A stretch of DNA of 10,736 nucleotides from Pseudomonadota bacterium. Lineage in GTDB: Bacteria > Pseudomonadota > Gammaproteobacteria > Burkholderiales > Burkholderiaceae_B. The stretch lies in assembly GCA_023437255.1 (NCBI GenBank), contig JAEZGR010000234.1, positions 1 through 10,736 on the forward strand, in the 5' to 3' direction. The translations under genes were made by a program, and so were the position numbers. This document shows, piece after piece, positions 6,983-10,736 of the stretch; the stretch's first letter is position 1, and each line of letters opens with the position of its first letter. The notes below the pieces were generated by a model, which saw nothing but the letters and a program-made list of their open reading frames with translations, had not been told where the DNA came from and did no database searches.

Positions 6983-7237
6983 TCAGCCCCCGCAGCCGCC
7001 GCAGCAGGCGCCATCTTCACCATGAACCGGCTTCGCAATGGCATAGCCTGCTTCTTCCACTGCGACTTTCAGGCGCTGAAGCGACACCAGGGACTCGTCA
7101 AAGGTAATAGAGGCCTTGTTCTTTTCGAACGAGACCTCGGCGGTATCGACGCCTTTCAGCGCCGTGAGAGCGTTTGTGAGCTTGATGGCGCAGTCATTGC
7201 CTTTGAGACCTGCGAGCTTGAGCATTCCAACCTGCAT
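6983..7237 (-). CDS. Small heavy-metal-associated (HMA/CopZ-like) protein with an atypical metal site
   Basis: The 84-residue cytosolic protein has the HMA ferredoxin-like pattern: a first strand and metal loop (MLKLAGLKGNDCAIKLTNAL, 5-24), the helix, VDTAEVSFEKNKASITFD (30-47), and LQRLKVAVEEAGY (53-65). The loop that normally reads GMxCxxC is GLKGNDC, so the first cysteine is a glycine and only Cys16 remains. The C-terminus adds ACCGGCGG, with Cys78, Cys79 and Cys82. HMA proteins of this size usually carry copper or another soft metal to a P-type ATPase or sensor; this one may bind metal through the tail, or no longer bind it in the loop. The ATG at 7237 is chosen because AAGGA (7244-7248) ends 6 bases before it. 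terC lies 122 bases upstream on the same strand. Confidence 0.85.
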   Translation of the reverse strand: MQVGMLKLAGLKGNDCAIKLTNALTALKGVDTAEVSFEKNKASITFDESLVSLQRLKVAVEEAGYAIAKPVHGEDGACCGGCGG

Positions 7238-7243
7238 CTTGAG

Positions 7244-7248
7244 TCCTT
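7244..7248 (-). promoter_or_regulatory. Ribosome binding site of the HMA gene
   Basis: AAGGA on the minus strand, 6 bases before the ATG at 7237. It decides between this start and longer in-frame candidates up to 7330 and a shorter one at 7225. Confidence 0.6.
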
Positions 7249-7262
7249 GACGTAAGTGAGAC

Positions 7263-7282
7263 CTGGCGGGGAGCCCCGCCAG
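7263..7282 (-). repeat. 9-bp GC-rich stem-loop in the HMA gene leader
   Basis: Two 9-base arms (7263-7271 and 7274-7282) are perfect reverse complements, separated by two bases; in RNA this is an 8-bp stem with a tetraloop. With the -10 box at 7294-7299, the predicted transcript would start near 7287, so this hairpin would lie at the extreme 5' end of the HMA mRNA. No U-tract follows, which argues against a terminator. Confidence 0.55.
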
Positions 7283-7293
7283 TAAAGATGCAA

Positions 7294-7299
7294 ATTGTA
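7294..7299 (-). promoter_or_regulatory. Candidate -10 box for the HMA gene
   Basis: TACAAT on the minus strand, in the AT-rich block TATATACAAT, about 57 bases before the start codon. No good -35 box lies 16-18 bases upstream, so the promoter may depend on an activator, or the gene may be read mainly from terC. Confidence 0.4.
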
Positions 7300-7317
7300 T
7301 ATACCTTTGGCGTGCGC

Positions 7318-7334
7318 ACAGGTGGAGCACCTGT
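7318..7334. repeat. Palindrome upstream of the HMA gene promoter, possible operator
   Basis: ACAGGTGGAGCACCTGT has two 7-base arms that are exact reverse complements around GAG. It is centred 27-32 bases upstream of the candidate -10 box, over the expected -35 area, and 26 bases downstream of the terC stop. The position fits a dimeric regulator site; it could instead be the 3' hairpin of the terC transcript, though no T-run follows. Confidence 0.4.
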
Positions 7335-7359
7335 TCAGCGCAGGGTTATAGGCCCCGGA

Positions 7360-8079
7360 TCAGGACTCGGCGGCCGTGACCTGCATGCGCCGCCGACGAC
7401 GGGCCGCCAGCCATTTGCCGACGGCAACGACCAGAATTGCGCCCGCGATTTCGGCGGCGAGTTTGACCATGCCACTGGGCTCGCCGATGCGTTCGACCAC
7501 GAAGACATCGGTGATAAACATGCCGCCTGCGATCCACCCCAGCAGGCCACCACCGAAGGTGACCACGGCCGGGAACCGGTCGATGAGCTTGAGCACAAGT
7601 GTGCTGCCCCAGACGATGATGGGCACGCTCACGCACAGACCGAAGATGACGTAGTAAAGCTGGTGGTCGACATGCGCGTTCTGCGCTGCACCCGCAATGG
7701 CGATGACGTTATCAAGACTCATGGCGAAATCGGCCACGATGATGGTCTTGATGGCGGACATGATGGAGGTACCGCCCGTGATGTTGCCGTGTTCGTCTTC
7801 TTCGGGTGCCAGCAGCTTGATGCCGATCCAGACGAGCAGCAGGCTGCCCACGATCTTGAGAAACGGAACATCGAGCAGAACCAGCGCGAACGCAATGAGC
7901 AGCACACGCAGCACAATGGCGCCCGCGGTGCCCCATACGATGCCGCGCATGCGCTGCTGCTGGGGCAGGTTGCGACAGGCCAGCGCGATCACGACCGCAT
8001 TGTCGCCACCCAGAAGTATGTCGATAAGAACAATCTGAAACAGGGCCCCCCAATGAAGGGCCGCGAAGAGGTCAAGCAT
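7360..8079 (-). CDS. TerC family (YjbE type) integral membrane protein, probable metal ion exporter
   Basis: The 239-residue product has about seven membrane segments (roughly 10-30, 51-69, 72-90, 108-130, 143-163, 172-190 and 203-221) and the paired acidic motifs of the TerC/YjbE family: LIDILLGGDNAVVIAL (18-33; D20, D26, N27) and VADFAMSLDNVIAIAG (115-130; D117, D123, N124). Members studied in Bacillus and E. coli (Alx) act in manganese export or homeostasis, so Mn2+ efflux is the best guess for this one. Residues 91-107 form an acidic loop (APEEDEHGN), and the C-terminus is basic (ARRRRR). The ATG at 8079 is preferred over an in-frame TTG at 8094, because GGGA precedes the ATG at 9 bases and the TTG would be only about 8 bases from the predicted transcript start. 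The neighbour is a metal-binding HMA protein, which fits metal handling. Confidence 0.9.
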   Translation of the reverse strand: MLDLFAALHWGALFQIVLIDILLGGDNAVVIALACRNLPQQQRMRGIVWGTAGAIVLRVLLIAFALVLLDVPFLKIVGSLLLVWIGIKLLAPEEDEHGNITGGTSIMSAIKTIIVADFAMSLDNVIAIAGAAQNAHVDHQLYYVIFGLCVSVPIIVWGSTLVLKLIDRFPAVVTFGGGLLGWIAGGMFITDVFVVERIGEPSGMVKLAAEIAGAILVVAVGKWLAARRRRRMQVTAAES

Positions 8080-8108
8080 TAGCGTGTTTCCCAAATGTAG
8101 GGGAACGC

Positions 8109-8137
8109 ATTATTAGATTTGGATTGAAATGTTTTAA
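8109..8137 (-). promoter_or_regulatory. Candidate sigma-70 promoter of terC
   Basis: On the minus strand TTAAAA (8132-8137) and AATAAT (8109-8114) are separated by exactly 17 bases and match 4 and 5 of 6 consensus positions. The predicted transcript starts near 8102 and gives a leader of about 23 bases before the ATG. That is too short to hold a yybP-ykoY manganese riboswitch. Confidence 0.5.
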
Positions 8138-8181
8138 GAATGGCCCCGCGAGGGCGCGTTCCAACCGGGCATTTTAAATCG

Positions 8182-8220
8182 CATGGGGTACCGGTTCGCA
8201 ATACCGGCATTCCCCCCATG
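8182..8220 (-). terminator. Long hairpin just after the REC-EAL gene, probable end of the chemosensory operon
   Basis: Outer arms CATGGGG (8182-8188) and CCCCATG (8214-8220) and inner arms (8189-8195 with 8203-8209, one G-U pair) build a 14-bp stem with a 4-base bulge and a 7-base loop. It begins 2 bases beyond the REC-EAL stop codon. No T-run follows directly, only ATTTAAAAT. A second small stem, GCCC/GGGC (8143-8155), followed by CATTCTT may add to termination. The rest of 8095-8222 holds only the terC promoter. Confidence 0.5.
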
Positions 8221-8222
8221 GT

Positions 8223-9545
8223 CTATTGACGCTGATCGCGACGTCCGTCTGCTGTGACTTCTGCGGTGTCAGGTGCCGTGCCCTGAGGTGTGGCGGCGCC
8301 CTGCCCCGACCCTTTCTGATCGCGCTTGAGCAGGGCCAGATGTTTTGCGTTGTTACGCAACCAGTCGGGAATCTCGTTAACCGGCATAGGCCGTGCGATC
8401 AGGTAGCCTTGCGCCTGCACGCAACCGAAGTCCTGCAACAGGCGCCAGTCTTCGAGCCGCTCCACGCCCTCGGCCACCGTGACCAGATGCAGACGATTGG
8501 CCATTTCCAGCGCGGACTGCAGGATCACACGCAGGTGATCGCGCTCGGCGGCGCCATGCACGAAGGAACGGTCGACCTTGAGCTCGGTGAACGGAATGCG
8601 CGCCAGCTGCTGCATCGACGAAAACCCGGTGCCGTAGTCATCGATCGACAACCCGAAGCCCTTGAGACGCATGCGCGCCAGCACGCCCAGCGCTGCCCCC
8701 AGATTGGCCACCACTGAGCTCTCGGTGATTTCCCACACGACTTGGTCGGCCCGAATGGCGTGGCGTTCGATGAGGCTGCTGATGTCATCGACAAAACGGT
8801 CGGATTCGAGCTGATGCGGCGAGAGGTTGATCGCCATGGAAAGACGCAGCCCACGCTGATTCCAGATGGCTGCCTGGGCACAGGCCTGTTCCGTCATGGC
8901 AAGGGTGAGGTCGTAGATGAGCCCGTACTGCTCGGCCACCGGAATGAATCGGTCGGGAGTGATCATGCTGCCATCGGGCTGGATCCAGCGCGCCAGCGCC
9001 TCGACCCCCTTGAGCACACCGGTGCGAACGTCGAGTTTGGGTTGGTAATGGGCCTGGATCTCGCCGTCGCGTATGGCGTTGCGCAGGTCGTTGATGCTGA
9101 AGCGAGCCTGATTCTGTACCGGTACGGGCTCCTTGCTGTTGCGCCCGCTCAAGGCTGCGGCCACCTGAGCCAGGTGCAACGGTTTCTGCAGACTGGCAAG
9201 CACCTCGATGCCCAGAGACTGGGTCATGGTCTCAACAGCATTGATGAGCGGGCTTTCGCGGCTCGAGGCCAAGATGACGGGCACCGTGATGTGGCGCTTC
9301 TGCAGGTTCTGTATGAGCTCCACCCCGTTCATGCCGGGCATTTCGAGGTCGACCATGAGCACGGCGGGCAACGCCGGCAGCGAAGCCAGGACGTCGAGCG
9401 CTTCGGCACCATTGCTGGCCTCGTAGACCTGCTGCACGCCGGCTTCGCGGCACAGCGCAACCGCATGGCGGCGCTGGACCGCGCTGTCGTCAATGACCAG
9501 CATGGACTCCGGAATCAATGGCGTAAACGCTTCAGAATTCGTCAT
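8223..9545 (-). CDS. REC-EAL response regulator, RocR-like c-di-GMP phosphodiesterase
   Basis: The 440-residue cytosolic protein has an N-terminal receiver domain (about 13-133) and a C-terminal EAL domain (about 150-398). In the receiver, D19-D20, phospho-acceptor D66 (MVDLEMPG), S94-S95 and K121 are all present. In the EAL domain, E182 (VEALARW), N240 (NLSPHQL), E272 and E275 (WEITES), D302-D303 (IDDYGTGFSS), K323 (LKVDRSF), E359 (VAEGVE) and Q379 (QGYLIARP) match the catalytic set of P. aeruginosa RocR at a constant offset of 7, so an active phosphodiesterase degrading c-di-GMP to pGpG is expected. The tail 408-440 is Gln/Asp/Arg-rich and probably disordered. Its ATG overlaps the cheR stop as ATGA, so it is translationally coupled to cheR and is the last gene of the operon. 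The phosphodonor is probably a CheA-type kinase (inference). Confidence 0.93.
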   Translation of the reverse strand: MTNSEAFTPLIPESMLVIDDSAVQRRHAVALCREAGVQQVYEASNGAEALDVLASLPALPAVLMVDLEMPGMNGVELIQNLQKRHITVPVILASSRESPLINAVETMTQSLGIEVLASLQKPLHLAQVAAALSGRNSKEPVPVQNQARFSINDLRNAIRDGEIQAHYQPKLDVRTGVLKGVEALARWIQPDGSMITPDRFIPVAEQYGLIYDLTLAMTEQACAQAAIWNQRGLRLSMAINLSPHQLESDRFVDDISSLIERHAIRADQVVWEITESSVVANLGAALGVLARMRLKGFGLSIDDYGTGFSSMQQLARIPFTELKVDRSFVHGAAERDHLRVILQSALEMANRLHLVTVAEGVERLEDWRLLQDFGCVQAQGYLIARPMPVNEIPDWLRNNAKHLALLKRDQKGSGQGAATPQGTAPDTAEVTADGRRDQRQ

Positions 9546-10381
9546 GGTTCTGGTGGTTTCCGGTAAATGGCCGAGGCCACAGCTTCGAGCGGCACTGGAA
9601 TACCATGCAACGATTCAGCATGCCCGGTCAGCAGATAACCACCCGGCCGCAGACAGCCCAATACCGCTTCAAGCACACGAATCTTCGTGGCCAGGTCGAA
9701 GTAAATGATTACATTACGAAGAAAGATAACATCGAACGGCCCGACCCCGCGCGGCAGATCGATCAGATTCAGCGAAAGAAACGTGACGCGCTCGCGCAAG
9801 CGTCGCTCGACGAGCAGGTGTCCCTCGTACTCTTCGGTGCCGCGCAGGCAGTAGCGTCTGAGATACTCCTGGGGAATCTGCCGACCTCGCGCCAACGGAT
9901 ACATGCCCTGACGCGCGGTGCGCAGCATGCGCTGGCTGACATCAGAGGCCATGACCCGCCAGCCCGTGTCGCCCAGTGCGTCATGCAGCACCATCGCCGC
10001 GCTATACGCCTCTTCACCGCTTGCGCTGGCTGCGCTCCAGACGTGGCAGGTGCTGCCGGCCGCAACCTGCGGGGCAACGAACTCACGCAGAAAATCGAAG
10101 TGCGCAGGCTCGCGAAAGAAATACGTTTCGTTGGTGGTGATCAGGTCGATGGCATTCTGCAGCTCATCGGCGGCCGCCTCGCCCGGACTGGTGATCAGGC
10201 GGTAGTAGTCGGTCAAGCTGCGCAAATCCAATTCGCTGAGGCGGCGGTCGAACCGGCTCGCCAGCAGTGCCTTTTTCTCGGCGGTCAGGTGCAGGCCGAT
10301 CTGCTGCCGGAACAAGGACTGAAACAAGGTAAGCTCCTCGTCGCTCACGATCGGCGGGCCCACACGCTCCGGTGCATTCAT
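9542..10381 (-). CDS. cheR: CheR-type chemoreceptor glutamate methyltransferase
   Basis: CheR methylates glutamate side chains of chemoreceptors using SAM, setting adaptation. The 279-residue product has the family length: an N-terminal helical domain (about 14-70), TNETYFFR at 83-90, the SAM-binding region VWSAASASGEEAYSAAM (114-130), D147 in ASDVS, and FDVIFLRNVIIYFD (216-229). Two positions differ from common CheR: the usual WSAACSTGEE is WSAASASGEE, and FCRNV is FLRNV. The conserved Arg and Asn are kept, so activity is still expected. The ATG overlaps the cheW stop as ATGA, with AAGGAG 11 bases upstream inside cheW. The stop overlaps the next ATG in the same way. It presumably serves the receptor of this operon rather than the flagellar chemotaxis set. 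Confidence 0.94.
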   Translation of the reverse strand: MNAPERVGPPIVSDEELTLFQSLFRQQIGLHLTAEKKALLASRFDRRLSELDLRSLTDYYRLITSPGEAAADELQNAIDLITTNETYFFREPAHFDFLREFVAPQVAAGSTCHVWSAASASGEEAYSAAMVLHDALGDTGWRVMASDVSQRMLRTARQGMYPLARGRQIPQEYLRRYCLRGTEEYEGHLLVERRLRERVTFLSLNLIDLPRGVGPFDVIFLRNVIIYFDLATKIRVLEAVLGCLRPGGYLLTGHAESLHGIPVPLEAVASAIYRKPPEP

Positions 10382-10736
10382 TGCAACAGCCGCTCCTTGA
10401 GTTCATCGAGCGCAAGCAGACGCTCTGTATTCAGAAGAATCGTGGGGCGCCCGCCCAACATGAGCTCACGCACAACGAACTCCTTGCGCACGGCTCCAAT
10501 GTTGGAAGCCCGCCCCGGGCCCGCCGACGACGCGTCTTCGTGGTCGGCGCCCAAGACCGCCTGAACGACGTCAACGAGCGCGCCCACCGGCACCTCACGG
10601 CCGGCATCCAGCAGCTCGTGAATCACGACGCAGCTGCGCCGTGTGATGGGGGCCGGCGGCAGCCCGAGCGCAACTCTCAGATCGAGCACCGGCACCACTG
10701 CGCCCCTGACATTCATGACGCCGCGCAACACAGGGG
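10378..10736 (-). CDS. cheW: CheW-like coupling protein, N-terminus outside the window
   Basis: CheW links chemoreceptors to the histidine kinase CheA. The visible 118 residues begin inside the CheW domain at PVLRGVMNVRGAVVPVLDLR, which contains the conserved G-V-x-N-x-R-G-x-x-V-P-V-x-D-L motif, including the receptor-contacting Arg. The rest (VGALVDVVQAVL and the final TILLNTERLLAL strand) follows the usual second SH3-like subdomain. The segment ADHEDASSAGPGRASN is a low-complexity loop. About the first 40-45 residues are missing at the right edge. It precedes cheR with an ATGA overlap. Confidence 0.9.
   Translation of the reverse strand, partial: PVLRGVMNVRGAVVPVLDLRVALGLPPAPITRRSCVVIHELLDAGREVPVGALVDVVQAVLGADHEDASSAGPGRASNIGAVRKEFVVRELMLGGRPTILLNTERLLALDELKERLLQ

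Noticed and set aside
7288..8082. Plus-strand open frame of 264 codons, very rich in Asp and His
   Set aside because: It is antisense to terC; the Asp/His richness is what results from reading the Val/Ile/Met codons of a membrane protein in reverse.
8080..8094. TTG start for terC at 8094
   Set aside because: It has no ribosome site and lies about 8 bases from the predicted transcript start; the ATG at 8079 has GGGA at a suitable distance.
8080..8222. yybP-ykoY manganese riboswitch upstream of terC
   Set aside because: TerC-family genes often have one, but I found no GGGGAGUA-type core, and the predicted leader is only about 23 bases.
9605..10564. Plus-strand open frame of 319 codons
   Set aside because: It is antisense to cheR and cheW and shows no domain.
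1..10736. CRISPR array, tRNA or rRNA genes, insertion sequence or prophage
   Set aside because: I saw no direct repeat series, no tRNA-like cloverleaf, no transposase or phage gene, and the coding density and content are those of core genome.

Overview
The window reads as chromosomal core DNA from a Gram-negative, GC-rich proteobacterium, most likely a betaproteobacterium of the Burkholderiales and perhaps Alcaligenaceae. The Gram-negative call rests on an outer-membrane lipoprotein murein transglycosylase (MltD) and a YafS/GloB/MltD gene neighbourhood, an order also known from E. coli. The family-level call is an inference from protein flavour and GC-rich third codon positions. I see no IS element, prophage, tRNA, rRNA or CRISPR array.

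Layout from left to right. (1) 1-749, minus: a YafS-like methyltransferase, cut by the left edge, head to head with gloB; only 21 bp separate the start codons. (2) 771-3841, plus: gloB (glyoxalase II), mltD (lytic transglycosylase) and fabI (enoyl-ACP reductase), ending in a good intrinsic terminator. (3) 3898-5606, minus: trhO (tRNA wobble-uridine hydroxylase) followed 11 bp later by a glutathione S-transferase family gene, convergent with fabI. (4) 5736-6797, plus: a YdjM-type membrane protein annotated in its family as a metal-dependent hydrolase. (5) 6798-6982: a hairpin-rich convergent gap. (6) 6983-8079, minus: a TerC/YjbE-family membrane protein, then a small heavy-metal-associated (HMA) protein whose metal site is unusual. 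(7) 8223-10736, minus: the 3' end of a chemosensory-type operon, cheW (cut by the right edge), cheR and a RocR-like REC-EAL phosphodiesterase, with each junction a 4-base ATGA overlap.

The most interesting unit is (7). A CheW coupling protein and a CheR receptor methyltransferase are translationally coupled to a response regulator whose output is c-di-GMP hydrolysis. All catalytic EAL residues I could compare with RocR are present. This suggests a chemosensory array that controls c-di-GMP level, the mirror image of the Wsp system, where the output is a diguanylate cyclase. The sensor, kinase and methylesterase would lie beyond the right edge.

Second in interest is the HMA protein at 6983-7237. 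It has lost the first cysteine of the GMxCxxC motif but carries a CCGGC cysteine cluster at its C-terminus. The rest is ordinary housekeeping content with some compact junctions and stem-loops worth noting.
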